This document shows, one piece after another, positions 48,543 to 59,611 of a DNA stretch of 64,000 nucleotides. How positions within the stretch are numbered: the first letter of the stretch is position 1; each line of letters opens with the position of its first letter. The position numbers were made by a program, and so were the translations under genes. The notes under the pieces were generated by a model. It did no database searches and was not told the DNA's origin. It worked only from the letters and a program-made list of their open reading frames with translations. This DNA comes from Hymenoscyphus infarciens (taxonomy: Eukaryota; Ascomycota; Leotiomycetes; Helotiales; Helotiaceae): contig LLCB01000031.1 in the NCBI GenBank assembly GCA_001414345.1, positions 242,173 to 306,172 on the forward strand. Reading direction: 5' to 3'.

Positions 48543-50223
48543 TCATCCCAAATGCTGAACCCGCTTCCCCCCTTCCTCAGTCGCCAAACTATTCCTCGCC
48601 TCGCGGCCGTCCCGCCCCGTAAAACTAAAATTACTCAAGTACGAGGCAATGGTATCCCTTTTCCCGTTCCGCTCCCCCTGGATCGAGAAGGGAACCTGTT
48701 CCTCTTGTCGTCTGATTTTCCTCCGCCAGAAGAAGAATACCAGTCCCGCGATGAGAAGTGTAAATGCAGGGACGAGGACACCAATCGTAGCTTTGGCGCC
48801 AGTTGTTAATCCCTCATCAGATTCTTGTCCATCCGAGAGAGAGCCGTTTGGTTGAAGGGAAGGTCGTGTTGCTGTTGAGAGGGTTTTGATTGGGACTGGC
48901 GGTGAGATACCATCCGTTGTCAGAGAGAATGAGTAATGACTTGTGGATATAGTTTGGGTAGTAGTTATTGGAGGGACAGTGGTTTGACCTGGGAGGAGGG
49001 ATATCGCTGTTCTTGTTGTTGTCGGTGATGGTGGAGGAGCTGAGTTATGGGGGTTGGGGTCAGATGAGGCTGTGGCTTTTGCAGATATGGGGGCATCGAG
49101 GTCGGATGAAAGAGAGGACTTTTCTGATACGGGGGCCTGGGGGGGTTCTGTTAGCAAACCGCCGTGTTCATGCAGCAAAGTTCTAACCGAAGAAACTAAA
49201 GCAGAAGAAACAGAAGCTGGAGTTGGAGGAGTGGGCGGTGTTGGCGGTGTTGGCGGTGTTGGCGGCATGGGTGTTGTAGGTAGTGTAGGTGGGATTGGCG
49301 GAGTCGGAGTTGGCGTTGGAGGTGTCGAAGAGACAAGGTGTGAAGTTGTAACAGACAAAATGCTTGGTGGCCCCCATGAACTCATCATATGTCCTGGTGT
49401 TGTAGACAATTGAGGTATGCTGTTTGACTCGGCAGACAGACTAGACAACACCGTTGAAGTTTTGAAAGTCGAAGACGCTGCTGTCCAGGTCCAGTTACTG
49501 GGTATCGTGGTTTCCGCTCGCAATCTCAACTCTTTCCGATCCGCGTCCATAGATATGCTCGTACTCAAAACATCCGTACCAACCGCCACTCCATCCGTTC
49601 TCACTGGCGAGGGCAAAGGTAAGGTGTCTATGCTAACCTTTGTAGGCACCATCACCCAAAGTTTACTCCCATCCACAGAAATAGTAGCTCCTCTATTATC
49701 TTTACAACAAGTAGGATCGTTGTCACAGCAAAATGTACCATCTTCACACTGCGTAACTCGTGGTTGATATTGAGGCGTCGAAGGGCTATTAGGACCGCCT
49801 TGGGATTGAGAGTCAGCTTTCCATCGCACCACTCGGGAAATTTAACTCACCGTAAAGACAGATCGGAGCACATATCTCAGGTTGCCACCCTCCATACGAG
49901 GCACAACCACCACGATAAAAGGTTCCATTTGGCTCGCCTGGATAATCGTACCGACATAAGCGATTCGGTTGGCATGCATCTTGGGATGTACAACATGCGG
50001 AAGAGTCTCGGCATTCTAACGATAACAATATCAGCCTTCTTCCGTTTGAACTTACGAAATCAAACGTCCCAAGAAATCTTCAAGAGCAGGCAAACTTACT
50101 GACGAAGTCTGGATATTTATCTCCCAGTAAGCCGTAACACTGCGTGATCTCTGCTCTACATTGGCTCACGAGTAGAGTATAGAGACCTCCAACTAAGAGC
50201 ACTTTGAAGATACTACGAGCCAT
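48543..50223 (-). CDS. Single-pass cell-surface glycoprotein with Cys-rich head and Pro/Ser/Thr stalk
   Basis: Exons 50223-50100, 50015-49851 and 49798-48543, with GT-AG introns of 84 and 52 nt, give 514 aa ending in TGA. MARSIFKVLLVGGLYTLLVSQ (about 1-24) is the signal peptide; I chose this ATG because the upstream in-frame extension would bury it. A Cys-rich ectodomain follows (SSACCTSQDACQPNRLC, GGCASYGGWQPEIC, CEDGTFCCDNDPTCC). Then comes a long Ser/Thr/Pro stalk with TPPTPPTPP repeats, one transmembrane helix (about 433-454, IGVLVPAFTLLIAGLVFFFW) and a basic RRKIRR stop-transfer with a ~60-residue cytoplasmic tail. This layout resembles fungal wall-stress sensor or mucin-like plasma-membrane proteins; no named family recognised. 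The second and third exon junctions are less certain than the reading frames. Confidence 0.85.
49228..49330 (-). repeat. Minisatellite encoding Pro/Thr repeats
   Basis: Several tandem 9-bp units (GGCGGTGTT on the plus strand) and variants; on the coding strand they give PPTPPTPPT. Likely length-polymorphic, which would vary stalk length of the surface protein. Confidence 0.85.
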
Positions 50224-52504
50224 AATGATCGTATTTAAACTCTTGTTGAATTTCGAGATAGATAAGTTGAGCAGAGGAAACGACTCCAAAAGAAAGAGGA
50301 AGAGGGTGGAGCAAGCGCGGAGAGTGAGCTAAGTATTGTCCAATCTTGAGATGATATTCACAATACTAAGATGGAGTGATTGTTCACGGCAGTTCTGCCT
50401 CGGTTGCTGCCTATTGTGATTGGGTTGGAGAGGTGAATAATTTCAGTTAGCCGAGGATCAGGTGGACTCGTCATGTCTCTTTCAACTCGTAAGATGCATG
50501 CTACTATTCGTGAACCTGATGTATGTTCATCCAGAGAAAACCCCATCAATAATACCAGCCAGATTAAAGGTTCTTCAAGTGTACACACGTCAAACAGTTG
50601 GAATGGCCTATTGCCGTCCAGTCCATCGAGTTCGTCTAATGGACCCGAAACTGTGTTTACTTTTTAACCTCATCTGTTATTTGTCAGCTTCAAACTATTG
50701 TTCAGCCCAATTGCTTGTCCTACTGTACAAAAGGTGACGTTGAGCATCTCCGATGGCTCGCAATATCCTGTTTTGATGCTCAGCCATCTTGACGTTCGAA
50801 TTTTTCCCCACAGCCACAAAATACTCATAGGAGCCGCTTATCTGAATTTTTGAACAATCCAGCTATATTGTTTTGACAAAGGGTTCGAGAATGTTCGCAA
50901 AGAACCCCGGATGACTTCGTGTTTGGCACTGCCATGACATAGGAATGACCATATTCCATTAATTGTCGTCCATCCAATCACTACTGGACAGGCCTAAGAC
51001 CAGGAAACAAGAGTCGAGCAAGCATAGAAACAAGATTAGATAAATCCAACCAAGAGAACATGGATTGTTGATTTGGTCGATAAATACTATTTCGAACAAC
51101 TCCAAATGATGCCCTGAGAGAAGCAGTGGCCACCGAAGTAGAACTAGGAATTGTGAAAGATGGTTTTAAGAATAAAGAACCGAAAAAGCGTATCATCCCC
51201 TTCATTGCTGCTATTTTGGAACTCGTATTGTATTTTTTGCATCAAGAGCAATGGCGCATTCTTGAGCCGTTGATGTTTCTCTTGCTCTCAAGCTCCTCGC
51301 CTCGTTTTGATGCTATCTGATACGTGTACATTCCGTGGCGGCGCAGGAAAGAGTAACCTGTCCTGACCACTAAGTGTGGAAGGTGGAGACGAAAGGCGGG
51401 ATTGCGTTGAACCCGGAAGTCAAGCACGTGGTAAGGTCGTTCCTTCCCTCGTCACCTATGAATGAATCTTAACTCTTGCCAGGATGAAAGGAAAGGCTCC
51501 TTCCATGGAACCACGATCTCGACCTCGACCTCTCGCCCCACTCTGATGTGACTCGCGAGGGCACAACGAGGGAAGGCACGACCTGAATCCCTGTCCACCT
51601 CAGAGTATAGAGTATAAACCCCCTCCCCATCCTCATATACACACTTCTTCGTTGTTGAAAACAAATCACGAGGGGGTGGCCTTTTTGCGCTAGGACTTCT
51701 CATGACCCGACCGTGACCGTGACCGTGTCGACGTAGACTTCGCGTTCTTTAGTAGAACTCTTCTGCGTGCTATATCCATCGTCCGAGGCGGCGAGTATTT
51801 TGCTTATTAAAGGAGTGATAGTAGAATTCACACCTGACGGAGGCTTTCCATTGCCACCCTCTTGGCCATATACTACCCTGCGAGAGATGACTCTCCTTTA
51901 CGAGTAAGCCTACAACCTTTAACCGAGAATGATCTTGCATAATTCCCCCTGCCATAATATATGAGTTGTCTTTCATTCTGCTTTCCCTAGATTCTTGTAT
52001 TATATGATGCAAGACGACCAAAATGAGTGGCGAGTCGTTCCTTCATCAATTTCTCAAATGCCCCTTGAGAAAGGAAATCTCCCAATAACACATGAAAATA
52101 TCGCTATAGCAGAGAACTTCACGAAACCATTAATAAAAACCGGGATTGCTAACATTTGCTAGCAGGATACAGGGTACTCGTGTTTCATTGCTATGTGCGG
52201 AAAAGACAAGATACATGTCGGAGCCTCCCTTCGATTCATCCATCCAATTCCCTCACCCACCTCCACTCTCACCCACACCACATCAAAACTTCTCAGAATA
52301 CCACTCAAATCCCACGCCCAAAAGAACGCCCCTGGAAATGCCATGAAATACAGACAAAGAGCACAAAAGCCCCTATCCAGAGACCATACCAGACACCCTC
52401 AAAAAACGCCATCCGTCCAGAGATTTTCCACCCACCCAACCATTATTCATGAAAAGATAAACATCGAAGAGACAAATCCAGTACTCCGGAAGTTCGTGGA
52501 TTGA
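50224..52504. other. Intergenic; one doubtful small frame
   Basis: No convincing gene. The only ATG-started frame worth noting is minus strand 51703-51452 (83 codons, starting MRSPSAKRPPPRDL), which has no recognisable domain and may be chance. The right end is 3' flank of the MBP1-like gene. Confidence 0.4.
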
Positions 52505-54737
52505 TTATGCCAACAGTGCATCCACCCCATCTCTCGCAACCATACTATCTCTCTCCTCTTCCTGCATAGCCTCAAGCAGAACATCAATCTCCCCATCAAT
52601 ATTCTCACTATTAATCCCCACACTCTCGGCAATAACTCTGCGATACAATTCCCCCATCTCACCAACATCTCCCGCAGCACCAAGAGCATCGCGGTACCGC
52701 CCAACAAGAGTATGTCTTCGCTCCTGTTCCTCGCAAAGAAGTTTCGCAAGCATGATTTTCTCCGCCACATCCTCGTCTCCATTTCTCGCATGACCATTAC
52801 TCTTGCTTTCTTCGTGAGATGTTCGGGATAGGAGTTGGAGTTGCTGCTGTTGCTCGATAAGCGATACGATTTCTTGCTCGACAAGGGATAGATTTCGTTG
52901 CAACTCGGCTTTGGTATCTGCGTCGTCCGATGAGGCTGTGACATCTAGAATACGACCTCGGATCTCGCCAAGTTCTGCTTGGACGGTTGCGACAATACGA
53001 TTCGCCTCTTGCTCAGAAGTATCCTTCTCTCTCAATTCCTCATCAAAAGAATTCGCCAATCCACCCAACTTCTCTTGCATAAGCGGAAGAAGTTTCTTCT
53101 CTACTGACATGGCGGCCTCGGAGTAATGCGCTGGTGCGGTGGAGCGTCGAATATATCGTGGAGGAGTATCGTATCCATCAGCCCAAGTATTGTCCACCTG
53201 ATCTTGGCCGAGGAGGCCGTAAGAATTATCTGGGGCATAGGGCGAAGATGATCCTTGGTGGCGTTCGCGCATGGTCTTATGGTTGACCTCTTGAATCAAT
53301 TGCTCGGCAGTGAACTTCTCGTTGTTTTGAATGTCGGTACGAGCACCACGACCCATCAATGCTCTAATTGATTTTCGTGCGCAATGCTGAGCTGCGATAT
53401 GGATAGGAGTGTTTCCCGCGTCATCCTGTGCATCGAGAATGCGTTGAACGTGACTCGGCTCAAACAATTCTTGCATCTTGTTTAGAATGACATCCAAGTA
53501 GTATCGTGCCGTCTTTTGTTTCGTGATTTGCGTTGTAGAGGCAGCGTGATGGAGGATGTTAGAATTGAACTTATCTACGGCTTCGATTGAAGTGATGAGC
53601 TCCTTGACGACTTGGGGCATGGTTTGCTTGTCCTTGCAGTTGGTGAACATAACTGCCCGCATCAAGGGTGTCTCGCCTCTCTTGTTCTGAGCGAATAGGT
53701 TTCCACCAAACTTCTTCAACTGTCTAATAACTTCTACATCTCCCATAGCAGCTGCCCAGTGCATTGCCGTGTGGTCATCTTGATCAATAATGTGGTCAGG
53801 TTGAAAGTTCAATGGTGGCTCTGGTCGTTGGGCGGGGGTGTCGAGAGATGCAGTCATGAAGTAGTCCAAGAGTTCGTCGGCATAATTTTGTTGAGCCTGG
53901 TATTGGGCGTTTTCATCACGCTTGCGCTTTCGCTGGCCAGTTGAGGCTTGGGAAACGTCGTATCGATCCTCGTCAACCATAAATGAAGCCGAAGCTACTG
54001 TAACGTCGTCCGCGATGCTCTCGTCGTCGTTGAGTTGGCTGATACTCTCATATTCTTCTTCAATCGCCCGAGCTGGTGGTGCCACTGGTTCTATGCTGTT
54101 AGCTCCAACTCTGTTTTTCTTTCGGGATGGTCAACGAACTGCTTCCCCATTTCGGGACGGCCGGCTTCTTGGGTGCTTTTGGCTTATTTGTTGTATGCTT
54201 TGGGGCGGGTGGTGGACTGATATTGCCAGGTATGAATTCAAAGATGGGCCGAAGCTTCTCGTAGACATTATTTCGCTGAGCCAAAGCCTGACCTTGCTCC
54301 AGTGAAACCCAGGTTCCTTTGTCTTATTAGCCCTTATTTTATGCCATACTGGAGGATTGCGGACCTTGGTATTTCCCATAACCTCCTTGCACCTTCTCGT
54401 GGTTCTCCTTCTGGACCTCTCGCTCGAGAATTCGGGTTCGCGCCGGTTTGTCGAATCCAGCGGCTTTTAGGATATGTGTCGCATTGATCCAATCGTCATG
54501 ACGCCGGCGCATAACTAGAGAGGGGTTAGCTATTGTAAATACCAGAGTATAAAAGCTCCAGAAGAGGATGAATTTATGACGTACCATGTTCCTTGAGGGC
54601 CTCTCCAAATTGATACTCGTAGACCGGGATCTTGAATGTGTTAGTGTATAGATTTCAGAGCCCAGGGATACTTATTGCATGTCGCATACATTACTGTAGG
54701 TTGCCGAATAGACACCAGGGGCCGTTGGTTTAACCAT
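52505..54737 (-). CDS. MBP1: MBP1/Res-type APSES transcription factor of the MBF complex
   Basis: DNA-binding subunit of MBF, which with a Swi6-like partner drives G1/S genes through MCB-type sites (ACGCGT) in the nucleus. Exons: 54737-54690, 54630-54585, 54514-54365, 54316-54140, 54090-52505; 668 aa, TAA stop. The N terminus [16 protein letters not shown] leads into the APSES domain ([65 protein letters not shown]), then KKPAVPKWG, an NLS-like QRKRKRDE (~193), ankyrin repeats ([17 protein letters not shown] ~243-275; [11 protein letters not shown] ~362-400) and a coiled-coil C terminus. Start, order and length match fungal MBP1/Res2 orthologues. Odd points: the third intron has a GTCCGC donor, and the last intron's branch site lies very close to its acceptor, so that junction is the least sure. 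No damage. Confidence 0.97.
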
Positions 54738-55211
54738 CGTGGCAGGAGTGTATTGTGGAGGCTTCAAAGGATTGAGGATAAGCTCCTCCAATTCATTCAC
54801 AGGTAGATGAAGCTCAGTGTTCTCCTTCTACATGGAACAGAGGCGGTGGGGGGTGTTGATCAGAATATGATGGGTAACCGGACAGACCATATAAACTCCG
54901 GTTGGTGGCAGACAGCTGGAGGAGAATCAGTTGTTCTTCCAGTTTGTGCGGGGGACCATTATTAACAGCATTGGAGCACGCGTCAAAAGCGCCAGAAACC
55001 GCGTCTTGGAAAGGTGGGTCCCTTTTATGCCTAATTATATGGCTTGATGCCTCAGGCTTTAGAGTCTCCTTTGTTAAATGCACCCCCCCCCCTCACGACC
55101 ATTCTTTCCTCCACCTCTCATCACAATATATTCCTTGCTAATTCTAATTGTATCTAAACCTGCACCATTCCAGCATTTCCTATCCCTAATGCCGCTATCT
55201 CGAAGTTTCTT
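54738..55211. other. Long 5' flank of the MBP1-like gene
   Basis: 474 bp between the MBP1-like start and the hydrolase stop, both on the minus strand. It must hold the MBP1 promoter/leader. An open minus-strand frame here starts at GTG only and is not supported as a gene. Confidence 0.5.
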
Positions 55212-56111
55212 CTACGCCAATCGAGCCTTCAATCTCTCTACCTCAAACCCATCAATTGAAACCTCCTCGCCGTCAAGAAAAATAGCAATCAGCTTCGCAA
55301 ACTCCTCCGCGTATTGGTTCAGAAAACCATGCCCCGAATTCGGATAAATATGCAGTTGTGCGTTTGGCAGGATCTGTGCAAGCTCGATGCTGTTCACAGT
55401 CGGAATGAGGAGGTCATTATCGCCATTAGCCACAAGAACGGGCATGCCGAGTTCTCGAATACGTTCATATGGATTCAAGGGATGCGGAGTACTGAATTTG
55501 GCAAATGCTTCATTCTGCCTCTTAGCCAGTTCCACGCTGAGAGGAGGTGCCCGATCTCCCTTCCGCCACATAATTCGATCCCACGACTTTTGAGCTTCCA
55601 ATTGGCCATGCGGATTGGGATTGAAGAACGAAACTGCCAATGCAGCCTTGAAGTCCTCCAAGTTGGCGAGCTTGGAGAAGATAATATCTCTGGGACCGAT
55701 AACGGTATTTGGAGTCCGGCTTGTGCGAGTGCCAGCCAGAATCAATTTTTGTACCAGTCGTGGTGCTGAGAGAGCTACATGTTGTGCTGCTCCCCCTCCC
55801 ATGCTGAATCCAAGGAGATCAATCTTTTCGATTTTGAGAACCTTCAACAGGCCTATGACATTGGCAGCCCAGCCTTGAAGTTCCAGTGGTATCTCTCCTT
55901 CGCTCTTCCCAATACCTGCATTGTCGAGGAGAATGATGGGCCTGTCTTTTGCGAGTGCATTAATGAGTGCCGGATCCCAGAAGTCCATGTTTCCACGGAA
56001 ATGCATCAGCATTACAAGAGGGATGCCATTGCTTGGTCCTAGGCGACGGTATGCGAGTTTGATGCCTTTCAAGGTGGCATATTGGGTCTCTGCGGTTTCG
56101 TGGGTGCTCAT
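55212..56111 (-). CDS. Alpha/beta-fold hydrolase
   Basis: Uninterrupted 299-aa frame with its own ATG at 56111. It shows the canonical catalytic triad: nucleophile elbow GFSMGG with Ser103, acid in ANGDNDLLIP (Asp233) and histidine in NSGHGF (His261). The oxyanion-side loop MLMHFRGNMDFW (in place of HGF/HGG) and LLDNAGIGKSEG are typical of the fungal group annotated as alpha/beta hydrolases resembling haloperoxidase/epoxide-hydrolase relatives. No signal peptide, so presumably cytosolic. Substrate unknown; esterase or C-C hydrolase activity is a generic expectation. No intron and no damage. Transcribed in the same direction as the MBP1-like gene but with a separate promoter at 56112-56300. 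Confidence 0.94.
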   Translation of the reverse strand: MSTHETAETQYATLKGIKLAYRRLGPSNGIPLVMLMHFRGNMDFWDPALINALAKDRPIILLDNAGIGKSEGEIPLELQGWAANVIGLLKVLKIEKIDLLGFSMGGGAAQHVALSAPRLVQKLILAGTRTSRTPNTVIGPRDIIFSKLANLEDFKAALAVSFFNPNPHGQLEAQKSWDRIMWRKGDRAPPLSVELAKRQNEAFAKFSTPHPLNPYERIRELGMPVLVANGDNDLLIPTVNSIELAQILPNAQLHIYPNSGHGFLNQYAEEFAKLIAIFLDGEEVSIDGFEVERLKARLA

Positions 56112-56453
56112 GGTCGAAGAAGGTTATGCCCCAAAAATGAAATTTCTATGTTGCTCTTGAACTTGTGATTTGAGTACTGATTTAATCATCAAAAAATTTA
56201 CAAACTTTAGCTGCATTGTATCATTTATAATGTCTTTATAGGACTAAAGTCTTTCCCCACTCCCTCTTGATTGCCCAGTTTGATAATTATTGCCTTTATG
56301 GGCAAATGCCCTCCCCACTTCTATGCGCTACGCCCTGAAGTCGCGCGCTGGGTCTTGGTTATCACCAACCACCTGCAAAAATACAAATTCAATCGCAAAT
56401 CAACAAGATTATTAACTCCACAACGAATTTTATCGCACTTCACACTCTTCTAT

Positions 56454-57513
56454 ATGATGGAAAAGCAAGATTGGTGCATAGAAGGAGGAATTTTGAATTA
56501 CCCCTTGAAGCCTCTGGGAGACTTCCAGGCCGAATGCAGGTATCGAGGACTAGCCCACGACGGCGATATGGACAAGCTTGCTCTCCGTCTCTTCAAAAAT
56601 ATGGAGCTGCGAGAATCACGACGAGGCGAGAGACAGGATTACAAGGAAAGATCAAAACTATTGCAAATCGCAAACAATTCCAAGGAAATCGTTCCCTTCT
56701 CCCGATTAAGGCATTGGAAATACAAAGAAATATATGCGAAACATCCCTTCCTGGACCACGATTTCTGTGTCTCTATTCAGTGCAAATGCCATACTTTAAC
56801 CACCCGGAATCGAAATTCCTAGAGAAGAGTGCTCTCGTCTACACCGCACCACAACCAGGCGACCCCCCTTGGTTGAACTCGATAAGCCGTATCGTGTTCC
56901 GAATCCAATAGCTCTCAGTGTCTGCCGAATCTCCCGCGAGGTCGCATTGAGTAAATATCAGCTTTGCTTTGGCACTTCTCAGATTTACGCCGATCTTACT
57001 CCTGATATACTTTTCTTCCACGGGGTCTCCCAGGACATCATGGAATTCCTTACCGAATGATTAGATATTTGGTTTCTCCGCGGTGACGATCGATCGACTA
57101 ATCCACCGCCTCCTATTATTGCGGATTTAATGCGCGTTGAGAATTGTGATTATCAATGCGAAAATGGTTACGAGCCATATGATCCAGCAAGGACCGACGA
57201 GCGCGGTTCTTATGGCAATCATCTTAAGGAAGCTCACTTGTGTTTTCACCAGGAGTTTGAAAACTGTCTTCCTGTGCGATACTGTGGGGTTTGCTGTTGA
57301 GGATGAGCCTAGGGGACCTGGGCAAATGGAATTCGTGGAAGCGCCCGATATGAATGAGTGGGAGGAGAAAGAGTCTTATCAGACCGCGATGAGGATAGCT
57401 AATGGTCTTGAGGAAGAGAAGGGTAGCGAGAGGCCGAATCCGAAAGTACGATTTGCTCCGGTTAAGTTATCTTATGACGTGCCTACACTCTCAGAAATCC
57501 TCGAGAATCCATA
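56454..57513 (+). pseudogene. SAP + 2EXR domain gene with frameshifts
   Basis: Starts MMEKQDW and reads a SAP-like helix pair (YPLKPLGDFQAECRYRGLAH, DKLALRLFKNM) in one frame to about 56700. A second frame then gives the 2EXR start ALEIQRNICETSLPGPRF and YFNHPESKF up to a C6 tract at 56863-56868. A third frame carries the 2EXR end, VELDKPYRVPNPIALSVCRI and SREVALSKYQLCF, to TGA 57058 and beyond it NCDYQCENGYEPYDPARTDE. A fourth shift near 57285 restores the tail, MEFVEAPDMNEWEEKE and SYDVPTLSEILENP, with a stop at 57513. Three shifts and one nonsense codon, in normal-GC DNA without RIP signs. Unannotated introns cannot explain all breaks; sequencing error in the C6 run could explain one. Confidence 0.75.
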
Positions 57514-57792
57514 AGTAAGTCTCCTCGCATACCGCAAATATACTAAAGTGTTCCATCAGGCATGAACATTTTTGAAAGCTACGTTCCCCATTCAGAGCTT
57601 ATTTCCTATTCAGGAAAATGCAAGTCTAGTCGCTCATTGGCTGCCAACAATATTACCCCGCAGTACCCGCTGATCACAAAATCATACACATGTAATCAAG
57701 ATTGAGTTCCATCTCACTCTCCATTTCCCAATAAGTGGTTCTAAAATGGCTTACATCCAAGTGTGCAATTTCTCAAAGTAGTATCTTTCACC

Positions 57793-59611
57793 ATGAATGG
57801 ATTTAACGTACTTCTTCCCGCGGGTCCCTCAATCACTGTGCACAAAGGTTGGGATGTTCCGGGACGGAAGAAGAAAGCCCAGGGCAAGACGAAGATCTTT
57901 GGGAATAAAAATATACTGATAAACTATGAGTCGGGAGGGAGTTTGGAAGAGCGACAAGACGAGAATTTAAAAAACGAAACAAGTACTGCGCCGAGACATT
58001 TCGAGTTCATTCAGTCCTCCTCGCCAGGAACCAAGAATCCCCAAGTTCAGAAAATTGTCCGAACACATGTTAGGAATGACTACCTCCATCGAACCTCCCA
58101 CCAATCTAGATCTCAACACTCAATAATAAAACCCTTTCCGCCAAATTCATCTAGCACCTCTCCACCTAACCAATCAATCACCCTATTTAAGTCTCAAATA
58201 TCCCCCCTGATAGGCAAACCTACATCCCTACAAACTTACACCTTTCCCATCCCTCTCTCTCCTACCGCGCATGTACTATTAGAATCCTACCTCGCCCACG
58301 CACCACCTCGTGTTTATCCGCTGGAATCATGTCTACGCAGTAACCCGATGCGGAGCCCGGAGTGGTTTCGGATGGCGGTGGGGGATGAAGCTATGCTGAT
58401 GGGAATTCTTTATGCTGGCGCTTTGTATAAGGCCATGCGGGAGGGGATGGGAGAGTCAAGGGAGATGTGGGAGTACGAGGGACGGTGTGTTGGGGTTGTG
58501 AGGAGGAGGTTAGAGGAGGACGGGAAGAAAGGTGGTGAGATTGAAGGAGGCAGGGATGGGAAGGGGGTTGATGAGGGGATTGGCGCTGTTACTTGTTTGG
58601 CTCTTGGGGAGGTGAGTACCTTTCTCTTTTCGTTTTAGAGAGATGGATAGGATGGGGAGAGAGGATGATATTAGTGTGGTGAGGCTAATGGAAGTAGGCA
58701 ATAGCGGGAAGACCGAAACTCTGGAGAGTCCATATGGAAGGTATCAAAGAGATGTTGAGAATGAGGAAATCGAAGAGGCCGTTGGCGAAAATGATTGAGG
58801 CTAAGATTCGACGGTATGGCTTTCCCTCGCCCTCTCTATCCCCCTTGCCGCCTCCTTTTCCACTTCCTAACCATTTACATTTCCCTTGTGCTAATGAAGT
58901 CCAAGAGCCGACATAACCGGGGCAATAGATTACTTCACTCCCCCAATCCTCCCCTTCATACTCTCCTCTCACCCTCCAATTTGGGATACCCTTCCTACAT
59001 CTCTTCGTCTCTCCTTAACCCAAGACTCGGTGGCCTTCTTCTCGACAACTTCTGTCTCTCTAGCTCTCATTCCTATTCTTACGGACTTAGTACTATTCAC
59101 ACAAACCATATATTTTGCTTCGGAAAACAAAATTCGTCTAGAGCCCGAGATTTTCACAGAATGTTTATACAGCTTAGAGGGTGCACTACTCTCTTTCCCT
59201 TCTTCGCCAACCCCGACTTCATCCCCATCAAATTTGGATAGAGCAATCCGTCTAGCCTCCATCCTCTGCTTGAAAGCTATACTCCAAGAATTTCCACATT
59301 CAAATACCGGACCAAGAGTTCTTCTGCGAGAACTCCGAGATTCCCTGGTCGGTTTACATATGCAAAGTTCGGTAAGTTTGGAAGGGAAAAAAGAGTTGTT
59401 GGTTTGGAGTGCCACTGTGGGGGCTTGTTTTTCGGGTGTGGAGGCAGAGATGAGAGGGTGGTTTATAGAGTTTTTGAGAGGGGTCGTTGAGGTAGATTGG
59501 GATGGGGACAGGTTTTCAGGACGGAGAGGGAAGATGGAGAGGTTGTTGAACTTGAAGGGTGTTTTTGGGGAGGCTTTTGAGACTGTGTGGATGGAGGTTG
59601 GGATGCGATGA
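57793..59611 (+). CDS. Fungal transcription-factor-domain protein without Zn2Cys6 finger
   Basis: Exons 57793-58611, 58698-58813 and 58906-59611 (introns 86 and 92 nt, GT-AG, phases fit) give 546 aa. The N-terminal part has a basic stretch (GRKKKAQGKTK) and the motif HFEFIQSSSPG ... VRTHVRNDYLHRTSHQSR, which marks a large fungal family with F-x-F-V-N-x-T ... H-x-x-x-D-Y-R-R. The rest is a helical regulator domain (MRSPEWFRMAVGDEAMLMG, GRPKLWRVHMEGIKEMLRMR, ADITGAIDYFTPPILPF). No Cys6 zinc cluster is present, as is usual for this subfamily. Start: ATG 57793 is the first in frame near the motif; an upstream exon is possible (ATG at ~57746). Probably a nuclear regulator; target unknown. Confidence 0.85.

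Noticed and set aside
49054..49413. Gly/Val-rich forward frame
   Set aside because: Antisense shadow of the Pro/Thr stalk of the minus-strand membrane protein.
51452..51703. 83-codon minus-strand frame
   Set aside because: It has an ATG but no homology signal, no promoter cue and competing overlapping frames; left as a doubtful note only.
54814..55083. 89-codon minus-strand frame upstream of the MBP1-like gene
   Set aside because: It starts at GTG and lies in the probable 5' leader/promoter; no domain.
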